A DNA stretch of 64,000 nucleotides from NCBI GenBank assembly GCA_021372005.1, contig JAJFVC010000060.1:62001-126000 (forward strand). The letters run 5' to 3'. The notes beneath the pieces are model-generated. The model searched no databases. It saw only the letters and a program-made list of their open reading frames with translations, and was not told the DNA's origin. A program made the position numbers and the translations under genes. Within the stretch, counting starts at the first letter, position 1; every line of letters begins with the position of its first letter. The DNA is from Planctomycetaceae bacterium. Lineage in GTDB: Bacteria; Planctomycetota; Planctomycetia; Pirellulales; Thermoguttaceae. Of the stretch, positions 19,254 to 26,367 are shown piece after piece.

Positions 19254-19290
19254 AAAAACCTTTTGGGTACGAGAACGTTTTGTGTGAGAC

Positions 19291-19390
19291 GGAAAAATGG
19301 GAAGGGGAAAAAAGGGAAAGAGAACGATTGAATCACGGTAAAAAATGATCCGTTGGTTCGTTTCCCCTTTTTCCTTTTTTCCATTTTTCC
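19291..19390. repeat. Polypurine/polypyrimidine inverted repeat between glcD and glcE
   Basis: GGAAAAATGG (19291-19300) pairs perfectly with CCATTTTTCC (19381-19390). Between them, a purine-rich tract faces a pyrimidine-rich tract, extending the foldback imperfectly. This fills most of the gap between glcD and glcE. Confidence 0.6.
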
Positions 19391-19418
19391 TTCCGCTTCC
19401 ACGGACGCAACCACGCGA

Positions 19419-20513
19419 ATGACCCTTTCCCCGAACAACGCCGAACCGCGGACGCCGGCCGACCAGAATGCCGTGGCCGACGCGGTGCGTCAAGCCGCTC
19501 AAAACGGCACGCCGGTCTTTTTGGCGCGCCGTGACCATGCGTCCCATCCGATCGGTCCCGGCGTCGTGTTGTCCTTAGCGGCGTTGAACCATGTGATCGA
19601 CCACGCGGCCGACGACATGACCATCACGGTCGAGGCGGGCGTTACGGTCGGCGAGTTGCAACGCCGCTTGGCGGAAAAGCGACAGCGGTTGCCGGTCGAC
19701 GTGACCGATCCGGACGGGACGACCGTCGGCGCGGCGGTGGCCAAAAACGCGGCCGGACCTCGGCAATACGCCTTCGGCTCGATGCGCGATTATCTGTTGG
19801 GTTTCACCGCGGTCGACGGCCTGGGGCGGTTGTTTTCGGCCGGGGGGCGCGTGGTGAAAAACGCGGCCGGGTACAATCTGTGCCGATTGATGGCCGGCTC
19901 GCGCGGCACGCTGGCCCTGTTGACCCAAGTGACGTTGATGGTCCGCCCAATGCCCGAAAGCTCGGTGTTTTTCGTGTGCGACGTGCCCGATTTCCAGCGG
20001 GGCGAACGCCTGCTGGCCGACCTGGCCCGGTCGCCCGCCCGGCCCGTGGCCATCGAGTTCGTCGCCGGTCGTCCGCGTCACGGCGATTCGATGCTGGGGC
20101 CCGTGCTGGCCGGCAACGTCGGTCGCTTGTACGTCGGCTTTGAGGGCCCGGCCAACGAGATCGACTGGATGGTCGAACAACTGCGCAGCGCCTGGTCCGC
20201 GGCCGGCGCAACCGCTCCGATGTTGGTGCCCCACGATCGGGCCGACTCGCTTTGGGCGTGGTTGATCGATTTTCAAGCCGACCGGCAGTTCAACGTCCTG
20301 CCCGGCCAAGTGATGGAGACCGCCGAAAAGCTGCTGCAATCCCAGCCCGCTCTGGCCCTCGAAGCCCACGCCGGCAACGGAGTCGTTCGCGTGGACGAAG
20401 GGGGAGTCGAGAGGGAGCAGGAATCCTTCGCATCGGGCGTCGAGGCAACGATCGCCCAAGCCATCAAAGATCGTTTCGATCCAAAAAACATTTTTCCTAG
20501 CGCCGAAAACTGA
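19419..20513 (+). CDS. glcE: Glycolate oxidase FAD-binding subunit GlcE
   Basis: Second flavoprotein-like subunit of glycolate oxidase, 364 aa. It keeps the PCMH FAD-binding domain (MTITVEAGVTVGELQRRLAE, then DGTTVGAAVAKNAAGPRQ and GRVVKNAAGYNLCRLMAGS) and has a short divergent C half ending KDRFDPKNIFP. ATG 19419 begins just after the polypurine hairpin; a longer frame from 19353 encodes a Phe-rich leader made from the repeat and is rejected. The stop codon TGA at 20511 is part of a heptamer repeat block that fills the gap to glcF. Confidence 0.9.
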   Translation: MTLSPNNAEPRTPADQNAVADAVRQAAQNGTPVFLARRDHASHPIGPGVVLSLAALNHVIDHAADDMTITVEAGVTVGELQRRLAEKRQRLPVDVTDPDGTTVGAAVAKNAAGPRQYAFGSMRDYLLGFTAVDGLGRLFSAGGRVVKNAAGYNLCRLMAGSRGTLALLTQVTLMVRPMPESSVFFVCDVPDFQRGERLLADLARSPARPVAIEFVAGRPRHGDSMLGPVLAGNVGRLYVGFEGPANEIDWMVEQLRSAWSAAGATAPMLVPHDRADSLWAWLIDFQADRQFNVLPGQVMETAEKLLQSQPALALEAHAGNGVVRVDEGGVEREQESFASGVEATIAQAIKDRFDPKNIFPSAEN

Positions 20514-20537
20514 CCACTGGCCACCGGCCACTGACCA
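20510..20537. repeat. Heptamer repeat block (family B) between glcE and glcF
   Basis: Exactly four heptamers: CTGACCA, CTGGCCA, CCGGCCA, CTGACCA. The first supplies the TGA stop codon of glcE. The block ends a few bases before the glcF start. Confidence 0.8.
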
Positions 20538-20548
20538 CGAATGCTCGC

Positions 20549-21865
20549 ATGAACCTCGACGGTCAAAACAACTCGACGCCATCGAAAAATCCCGCGGCGG
20601 GCATCCGCTACGAGTTGTTCTTGCGATGCGTCCATTGCGGACTTTGCACGTCGAGCTGTCCGACCTACACCGAATTGGGCAACGAGAACGACGGCCCTCG
20701 CGGACGCATCCAACTGATGCGCATGGTGGCCGACGGCCGAGCCGGCTTGACTGATCGCATGCGTCGCCACCTCGAATTGTGCCTCGATTGCCGCTCCTGC
20801 GAAACGGCCTGCCCCTCCGGCGTGCAATACGGCCGGCTGATCGAACCGTTCCGATTGGCCGACGAGCAATCGGACCATCGCACCGAAAAGAAATACGACT
20901 GGTTCCGCGAGATCATCCTGTTTCAGTTGTTCCCCTACGCCGATCGAATGAATCTGCTGCTGTGGCCGGTGCGCTGGATGCAGCGGGTCGGGCTGTTCGG
21001 ACTGGCCGAGCGGATGGGCCTACTCAAATTGATCCCCGGCCGCATGGGCCGCATGATTCCGCTGTTGCCGCCACCGGTCGCGCCGGGCCCGAAGCTGCCG
21101 AAGTTTTTGCCGGCCGTCGGGCGCAAGCGGGCGAGGGTGGCGTTTTTCGTCGGGTGCGTGGCCGACGCCATGTTCCGCCCGGTCCATTGGGCCACGCTCC
21201 GCGTGCTGCAACAGAACGGCTGCGACGTGTTCATTCCGCCCGGCCAGGGCTGCTGCGGCGCGATCCACTACCACGCCGGCGACAGTCTCGAGGCGCGCCG
21301 CATGGCCGACGCCAATCTGGTCGCCTTCGAGCTGGACCGCTACGACGCCATCGTGGTCAATCACGGCGGCTGCGGCGCGATGATGAAGGAATACGGCCTG
21401 CACTGGCGCGACGGTCTTCAGCCGCACCGCGAAAAGTTCGCCGCCAAGGTGAAGGACATCAACGAGTTTCTCGACGAGCTGGGACTGATCGCCCCGCAAG
21501 GCCGCATCGAAGCGACGGCCACCTACCACGACGCCTGCCACTTGGGCCACGCCCAGGGCATCACGGCCGCGCCGCGGCGACTGCTGGCCGCCATCCCCGG
21601 CCTCGAGCTGCGCGACCTGCCCGAGTCAAACATCTGCTGCGGATCGGCCGGCACCTACAACCTGCGCGAGGCCGAAATGTCCGACCGGCTGTCGCAGCGC
21701 AAGATCGAAAACATTTTGAGCACCGGCGCCCAAATCGTCCTGGCCAGCAACGCCGGCTGCCTGCTGCAAATCCAGCGCGAAGTGCGACAGCGAAAACTGC
21801 CGCTCCGGGTGATGCACCCAATGGAACTGCTCGACCTAAGCTACCGCGGCCTCCGACCGGAATGA
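20549..21865 (+). CDS. glcF: Glycolate oxidase iron-sulfur subunit
   Basis: Electron-transfer subunit of glycolate oxidase, 438 aa. Two [4Fe-4S] ferredoxin motifs lie at the N-terminus (CVHCGLCTSSCP and CLDCRSCETACP, within residues about 27-95), followed by two CCG (heterodisulfide-reductase-type) cysteine domains: CCGAIHYHAGD with GGCGAMM, and CHLGHAQG with ICCGSAGTYN and SNAGCLLQI. This fits GlcF, which hands electrons from GlcD/GlcE to the quinone pool. ATG 20549 follows a heptamer repeat block by 11 bases. The three glc genes together give a complete GlcDEF enzyme. Confidence 0.95.
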   Translation: MNLDGQNNSTPSKNPAAGIRYELFLRCVHCGLCTSSCPTYTELGNENDGPRGRIQLMRMVADGRAGLTDRMRRHLELCLDCRSCETACPSGVQYGRLIEPFRLADEQSDHRTEKKYDWFREIILFQLFPYADRMNLLLWPVRWMQRVGLFGLAERMGLLKLIPGRMGRMIPLLPPPVAPGPKLPKFLPAVGRKRARVAFFVGCVADAMFRPVHWATLRVLQQNGCDVFIPPGQGCCGAIHYHAGDSLEARRMADANLVAFELDRYDAIVVNHGGCGAMMKEYGLHWRDGLQPHREKFAAKVKDINEFLDELGLIAPQGRIEATATYHDACHLGHAQGITAAPRRLLAAIPGLELRDLPESNICCGSAGTYNLREAEMSDRLSQRKIENILSTGAQIVLASNAGCLLQIQREVRQRKLPLRVMHPMELLDLSYRGLRPE

Positions 21866-21952
21866 TCCACTCCGGTCAAAAACGCCCTCGGATCGCAGAC
21901 GTCGTCGCTGTCGGACATCGCAAAGACGTCGATCATTGATCTTTTAGGACGA

Positions 21953-21982
21953 TTGACTGAGCGTGACCGGGTGTTTTATAAT
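21953..21982 (+). promoter_or_regulatory. Promoter of the toxin-antitoxin pair
   Basis: TTGACT (21953-21958) and a perfect TATAAT (21977-21982) are 18 bases apart. GGAGGAGG (21987-21994) follows at once, six bases before ATG 22001. Confidence 0.7.
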
Positions 21983-22000
21983 TCACGGAGGAGGCTGGTC

Positions 22001-22252
22001 ATGTTGAATTACGAAACCTTGTTGGCCGATGCGAGCCACTTGCCTGTCGCCGATCGCGTCCAGTTGATCGAAGCCCTGTGGGACACTCTGCCCGCCGATT
22101 CTCCCCAACCGCTCACCGAAGAATGGCTCGCGGAAATTCGACGTCGATCCGCCGAGTATGATTCCGGTTCGTTGACAACAATCCCCTGGGAAAAAATCCG
22201 CGCAGACGCCCTGCAGCGTGTCGGAGCAACGGAGCCCCATGCCGCCGATTGA
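22001..22252 (+). CDS. Antitoxin of the addiction-module (TIGR02574/Unstab_antitox) family
   Basis: An 83-aa acidic protein. The helical core ADRVQLIEALWDTLPADSPQ is the hallmark of this family of labile antitoxins paired with ParE/RelE toxins; TEEWLAEIRRRSAEYDSG continues it. ATG 22001 has an unusually strong ribosome site, GGAGGAGG. It overlaps the toxin start by 14 bases, so the antitoxin is made first and in excess. It should neutralise the toxin and may repress the promoter jointly with it. Confidence 0.9.
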   Translation: MLNYETLLADASHLPVADRVQLIEALWDTLPADSPQPLTEEWLAEIRRRSAEYDSGSLTTIPWEKIRADALQRVGATEPHAAD

Positions 22253-22535
22253 TTTTCTCCCAGACGCCCAGCGCGATTTTGACGAATCGTTCCACTGGTA
22301 CGCTGAACGGAGTAAGCAAGCCGCGGTGCTTTTTCTTGATGCCGTCGATGCGGCTTTATCGACGATCGCCGACGATCCGCAGCGTTTTGCGGCCGTAGAC
22401 CCCCTGCATCATGCGTGTCCGGTGAAACGATTTCCTTTTCAGATCGTGTATCGAATTGCAGCAGGCCGCATCGTCGTCGTGGCGGTTGCTCATGCGAAAC
22501 GACGGCCCAATTTCTGGACGAAACGCCACGGATGA
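22239..22535 (+). CDS. RelE/ParE-family toxin
   Basis: A 98-aa basic protein with the RelE/ParE fold pattern: IDFLPDAQRDFDESFHWYAE at the N-terminus, central helices, then strand VKRFPFQIVYRIAAGRIVVV and a C-terminal AHAKRRPNFW. Members either cleave ribosome-bound mRNA (RelE) or poison gyrase (ParE); the fusion-free sequence and the partner family fit ParE slightly better, but the target is not decided. ATG 22239 has GGAG eight bases upstream and overlaps the antitoxin gene. It converges on the kinase gene, with eight bases between stops. Confidence 0.9.
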   Translation: MPPIDFLPDAQRDFDESFHWYAERSKQAAVLFLDAVDAALSTIADDPQRFAAVDPLHHACPVKRFPFQIVYRIAAGRIVVVAVAHAKRRPNFWTKRHG

Positions 22536-22543
22536 CCTTCCGC

Positions 22544-23446
22544 TTACCCGCGCTGCGAGAAATGCGCGATCTCGAGCGACACCAGCCGCTCGACCAGTTC
22601 TCGGGCCGTCTGCGGTCGACGCAGCGGATCGTTGGCCGTCATCTGACGCACCAATCGCGCAACGTCGCGCGGAACCTCCGGCGCCAGTTTTGCAAAATCC
22701 GGCTGCTCGCCGCGACGATGCTCGACGACCCATTGCGAAAGCGTCTCGGCCGCGTGAATCCTCCGGCCTGAAAGCATCTCGAACAGCACCGCCCCCAGGC
22801 TGTAAAGGTCGCTCCGCGGGTCGGGCCGCAAGGCCGAGGTGAAAAACTCCGGGGCCAGGTAGCCGCACGTGCCCAGGATCGGACGATCCGCGGCCGAGCC
22901 GAACTCGTCGCCGCGCCGCGCAAAGTTCAAATCCAAAAGCGTCGCGTGCCCGGTCGGCGAAATCTGAATGTTGCCGGGCGTCACGTCGCCGTGCATCCAA
23001 CCGGCCCCATGCAACGCCCCCAGCGCCTCGGCCGCCTGCCTTGCAATCCACAACGACTCGGACAAACCGAATCGCCGGCCCGCCGCCAGCCGCGCGCCCA
23101 ACGACTCGCCGTCCAGCCACGGCATGACCAGAAACCGCGGCGACTCGGTCGCATGGCTCGCCAAAATCGGAATCAAATGCGGATGCGAAACGCATTGGCC
23201 GACCAACGCCTCACGCTGCAAAAGCCCGATCGCGTGCGGATCGTCTTGCCAGCAAGGCCGCAACATCTTGACCGCGTAGTGGGCCGACGACGCACCCGCC
23301 GGCCGCGCACGAAACACCTCGGCCAAACTTCCCGAGCCCACAAGCTCGAGCAGCTCCCATTGCCTCACCCGTCGACAAGATCCCGCCCCGTGAGCAACGC
23401 ACACGGTCGGAACGTCGCCGGTCCGCATCAAGCCGGTCTGGCTCAT
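22544..23446 (-). CDS. Ser/Thr protein kinase with atypical catalytic loop
   Basis: A 300-aa cytosolic Hanks-type kinase without membrane or sensor domain. Visible elements are the Gly loop VGSGSLAEV (36-44), ATP-binding K60 in YAVKML, alpha-C glutamate E79, catalytic loop HGDVTPGN (152-159), metal-binding Asp in LLDLN (D172), APE-like YLAPEFF and DPRSDLYSLG. The catalytic loop has Thr where the usual DxKxxN lysine stands, and DFG is replaced by DLN. The catalytic and metal Asp residues are kept, so weak or unusual activity is possible. No ribosome site is clear upstream. Confidence 0.88.
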   Translation of the reverse strand: MSQTGLMRTGDVPTVCVAHGAGSCRRVRQWELLELVGSGSLAEVFRARPAGASSAHYAVKMLRPCWQDDPHAIGLLQREALVGQCVSHPHLIPILASHATESPRFLVMPWLDGESLGARLAAGRRFGLSESLWIARQAAEALGALHGAGWMHGDVTPGNIQISPTGHATLLDLNFARRGDEFGSAADRPILGTCGYLAPEFFTSALRPDPRSDLYSLGAVLFEMLSGRRIHAAETLSQWVVEHRRGEQPDFAKLAPEVPRDVARLVRQMTANDPLRRPQTARELVERLVSLEIAHFSQRG

Positions 23447-23642
23447 GTTGATAGACTGTCCGACAAGATCATCCGTATCTAAAGATCCACTGGTAGCATC
23501 GGTTGTTGCGATTCCACAAAGTTAGCGGAGTGCAACAAACTCGCGTTCCGCCAGCCGTCAAAAAGACGCCGTTTTGACAAACCCTCCCAAGCGGAATATC
23601 TTGACAATAGACAAAATCCAACACACCGCCCCCCTTGTTGCC

Positions 23643-24062
23643 ATGCTAACCATCACCCCCCGACTTCAAATCCCGCTCCGTGAGTTTCAGTTTACGTTCG
23701 CCCGAAGCGGCGGACCGGGCGGCCAAAACGTCAACAAAGTGAACACCAAGGCGCTGTTGCGTTGGGCCATGACGACCAGCCCCAGTCTGCCCGAATCGGT
23801 CCGACAACGTCTGATCCAAAAATGCCGGCGGCAAATCACCACGGACGGCGACTTGCTGATCGTCAGCCAGCGATTCCGCGACGCCGGTCGCAATGCGGCC
23901 GATTGCCTCGAAAAACTCCGCACGTTGCTCGTCGCGGCGGCCACGCCCGCCCGTCCGCGCCGTCCCACGCGGCCCACCAAAGCCTCCGTGCGTCGCCGGT
24001 TGGAAAACAAGCATCGCCGCGCCCAAACCAAGCAACAGCGCGGCCGACCGGATGAATCGTAG
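23643..24062 (+). CDS. arfB: Alternative ribosome-rescue peptidyl-tRNA hydrolase ArfB (YaeJ)
   Basis: A 139-aa release-factor-like protein that hydrolyses peptidyl-tRNA on stalled ribosomes. The catalytic GGQ loop is in ARSGGPGGQNVNKVNTKALLR (near residue 28), and the C-terminal tail is strongly basic (RRPTRPTKASVRRR, KHRRAQTKQQRGRP), which in ArfB enters the empty mRNA channel. It lacks the codon-recognition domain of RF1/RF2. ATG 23643 is chosen because similarity starts at MLTITPRLQIP; an upstream in-frame start adds 23 unlike residues. A heptamer repeat block follows directly. Confidence 0.93.
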   Translation: MLTITPRLQIPLREFQFTFARSGGPGGQNVNKVNTKALLRWAMTTSPSLPESVRQRLIQKCRRQITTDGDLLIVSQRFRDAGRNAADCLEKLRTLLVAAATPARPRRPTRPTKASVRRRLENKHRRAQTKQQRGRPDES

Positions 24063-24066
24063 CGCT

Positions 24067-24107
24067 AGTGGCCAGTGGTCAGTGGTCGGTGGTCAGTGGT
24101 CAGTGGC
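24067..24107. repeat. Heptamer repeat block (family B) after arfB
   Basis: Six tandem near-copies of RGTGGYC: AGTGGCC, AGTGGTC, AGTGGTC, GGTGGTC, AGTGGTC, AGTGGC. This is the longest uninterrupted block of the family in the window. Confidence 0.85.
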
Positions 24108-24325
24108 GGGCGCCATGCCGTGATTTTCTCTAAAAAAACTCGTTTGGATTTTGCCGTTTAGTCCTGATTTGCCAACCAACCACGGCTTGGCCCTCTACGA
24201 TTTCTGCCTGACGGCGGACAAAATCCGACGCCGACTCACGTCTTATGCCAATTCCGTCGATGTTAAGTTGTACCGCTTGCGAAATATACGCATTGTGCAT
24301 AAGACGCACAGACAGCGGCGAGTTG

Positions 24326-24416
24326 TCCGTCCCGGTCGTAGGATTAAACTGGGAGGGGCAACGGTGTTTGACGGCGGACCACGGACGGATTGCCAACCGG
24401 ATACCCTCCCAGTTTT
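24326..24416 (+). promoter_or_regulatory. Attenuator-like structured leader before the SpoIIE-family gene
   Basis: CTGGGAGGG (24349-24357) pairs with CCCTCCCAG (24404-24412), followed by TTTTT, a terminator-like shape. TCCGTCC (24326-24332) can instead pair with GGACGGA (24383-24389); the two pairings interlock and cannot form together as simple stems. The GAF-SpoIIE gene starts 31 bases after the T run. It matches no riboswitch class I know. The rest of 24108-24325 shows no gene. Confidence 0.4.
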
Positions 24417-24446
24417 TCATTCGCATCCCGTCCAGGAACAACGCCC

Positions 24447-25973
24447 GTGACCAAGTCCGCCACCTCGCAACGACATCTGAGAATCTACACCGAGCAGCCG
24501 CCCAAGAACATCCGGCCGCAAATCGAGGCCGTCGCCTGCATGCCCGAGCTGGCCCGCGCGTTCCAGGCCGTCACCGGCTTTGGATTGCGCAACGAGTCGG
24601 GCAAGCTGCACGTCGAAGAACAGCCCTCCGAAATCGCGACGGACGCCTCCTTCGCCAATCCCCAATCTCCCTCGCGCGACGCCGCCGAACGTCTGGCCGG
24701 CTCGATCGCCGACCTGCTCGGCGAGTTGATGCAAACCCGTCGCGCCCTGTGGCAGCGTGAAGCCGAATTGGCGGCCGGCGTGCCGCTGGTTCCGCACCGC
24801 GAGGAGGAGCGTCATCTGGCCGAGCGATTGCAGTCCGTGCTGCGGTCGGGCGTGGAGGCCATCGGCTGCGACGCCGGCTCGCTTTATTTGCTCGACGAGG
24901 CCACCACCGAACTGAAAATGCGTTCCTCGTGGGGACTGCCGTTCGATCGACTCACCGCGCCCGCGCGTCCGCTGCAAGGCGCGTTGGCCGACCTCGAAGC
25001 GTTGCTCGGTCACGCCGTGGTGCTCGACGATCCGGAAACGATGCAGATGTGGAACATCCCCGAACAGTATCCGGCCGCGGTGTGCGTGCCCGTCTCGACG
25101 CCGACCACGCTGCTGGGCACGCTTTGGATCTTCAGCAAGCAGCAGCGCGACTTCAACGACCGCGAAACCAATCTGCTGGAGATCATCGCCGGACGGATCG
25201 CCTCGGACCTCGAACGCGAAATGTTGATGCGGGCGGGCGTCGACGGCCAAAAACTTCAAAAACAACTGGCCGCCGCCGAACGACTCCAGCACAACCAGTT
25301 GCCGACCATCTCGCCGCTGTTGGACCAATGGGACGTGGCCGGTTGGACCTCGCAGGCCGGCGGCGTCGGCGGGGCGTTCCACGACTGGTTCTGCCTGCCG
25401 CGCGGACTGTTGGCCACGTCGCTCGGTCGGTCAACCGATCAGGGCATGGCCGGAGCGATGACCGCCAACGTCGTGAAAACCGCCGTCCGCGCCCACGCCC
25501 GATACCAACATCAAACCGAACGACTGCTGCAACAAGTCAATCTGACGCTGTGGACCGGCTCGGCCGGCGACCAACATGCGTCGCTGTTTTGCGGGCTGAT
25601 CGAAACGTCGACGGGCCGGGTGTGCTGCTCGTCGGCCGGTTCGCTCTCGGCCCTGTGGCTCCACGCCGACGGCTGGCAATCGTTGGCCGCCAACGCCCCG
25701 CGATTGGGCGAAAGTCCCGAAACCACCTTCGAGCAATTCGGCCAAGAACTTCAGCCGGGCGAGCTGCTGCTGGTCTTTTCCGACACGCTTCGCGACGCGT
25801 TCGACCCTCAAAAACGCGCCTTGGGCGAACAGGCCGTCGCCGAGGCCCTCCGCGGCAAGCTCGACCGCCCGGCCGAAGAAATCATCGCCGCGGTCCGCGA
25901 GCAGTTGACCACCCATGCGGTGGACTGCTCGTCACGCGATTGGACCGTGCTGGCCATCAAGCGGACGGGTTGA
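24447..25973 (+). CDS. GAF-domain SpoIIE-like (PP2C-type) protein, metal site degenerate
   Basis: A 508-aa cytosolic signalling protein. After a 100-residue lead, a GAF domain (about 120-255: VEAIGCDAGSLYLLDE to IIAGRIASDLE) precedes a short coiled coil and a SpoIIE/RsbU-type phosphatase domain (about 295-508). In active RsbU-like enzymes the motifs are GGDxxD and GDVSGKG; here they read GGAFHD (D313 kept, first Asp now Ala) and GRSTDQG (Asp lost). The later Asp residues in FSDTLRDA and SRDWTVLAI remain. Catalysis is therefore doubtful. GTG 24447 has AGGA nine bases upstream. A terminator-like leader precedes it. Confidence 0.85.
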   Translation: MTKSATSQRHLRIYTEQPPKNIRPQIEAVACMPELARAFQAVTGFGLRNESGKLHVEEQPSEIATDASFANPQSPSRDAAERLAGSIADLLGELMQTRRALWQREAELAAGVPLVPHREEERHLAERLQSVLRSGVEAIGCDAGSLYLLDEATTELKMRSSWGLPFDRLTAPARPLQGALADLEALLGHAVVLDDPETMQMWNIPEQYPAAVCVPVSTPTTLLGTLWIFSKQQRDFNDRETNLLEIIAGRIASDLEREMLMRAGVDGQKLQKQLAAAERLQHNQLPTISPLLDQWDVAGWTSQAGGVGGAFHDWFCLPRGLLATSLGRSTDQGMAGAMTANVVKTAVRAHARYQHQTERLLQQVNLTLWTGSAGDQHASLFCGLIETSTGRVCCSSAGSLSALWLHADGWQSLAANAPRLGESPETTFEQFGQELQPGELLLVFSDTLRDAFDPQKRALGEQAVAEALRGKLDRPAEEIIAAVREQLTTHAVDCSSRDWTVLAIKRTG

Positions 25974-26025
25974 CGGTCGGCGTCCGGACGATACACTAAG
26001 AGGTGGTGTTTTTTGCTGCCTTTTT

Positions 26026-26109
26026 GCGGGAATGGCGGAATTGGCAGACGCGCCAGGTTGAGGGCCTGGTGGTAGCAATACCGTGCAGGTTCAAGTCCTG
26101 TTTCCCGCA
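26026..26109 (+). tRNA. tRNA-Leu (anticodon GAG)
   Basis: A class II cloverleaf of 84 bases: acceptor GCGGGAA/TTCCCGC, anticodon stem CCAGG/CCTGG with loop TTGAGGG (anticodon GAG at 26060-26062), a variable arm of the Leu type, T arm GGTTCAAGTCC and discriminator A. CCA is not encoded. It is the intact end of the 3-kb island. Confidence 0.95.
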
Positions 26110-26121
26110 CTTATACGGCAT

Positions 26122-26156
26122 AAGGACTTACGTCGATTCTGGCGTGAGTCCTTTTT
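26122..26156 (+). terminator. Terminator after tRNA-Leu
   Basis: AAGGACTTACG (26122-26132) and CGTGAGTCCTT (26143-26153) form an 11-bp stem with one mismatch, followed by a run of five T. It would end the tRNA transcript at the island edge. The rest of 26157-26367 holds no supported gene. Confidence 0.75.
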
Positions 26157-26367
26157 CAGTGCGCTAGGTTTCAGGACACAAAAATGACACATCGGTGAGG
26201 AAAGGTTTGCAGACTTGCCGCACGCTCAAAGCAAAAGAAGTTCTGACGATCGACCAGAGTCCTCCTCGTTATGATATGGCAGGTTTGTACGACACACCGC
26301 GGCACGCACCATGCGCAGATGTGATGCAACTGCCCCCCAATTTTTTCCAATAACCAACCGACGATCG

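Noticed and set aside
17844-19547. Open frame of 567 codons antisense to glcD
   Set aside because: glcD is supported by flavin motifs; the antisense frame has low-complexity His- and Gln-rich sequence typical of antisense GC-rich DNA.
24130-24441. Minus-strand frame of about 100 codons upstream of the GAF-SpoIIE gene
   Set aside because: No ribosome site, no family resemblance and it overlaps the structured leader.
26157-26360. Possible integrase remnant next to tRNA-Leu
   Set aside because: A short open frame with VSGHKND resembles an integrase end only weakly and has no start codon or further match.
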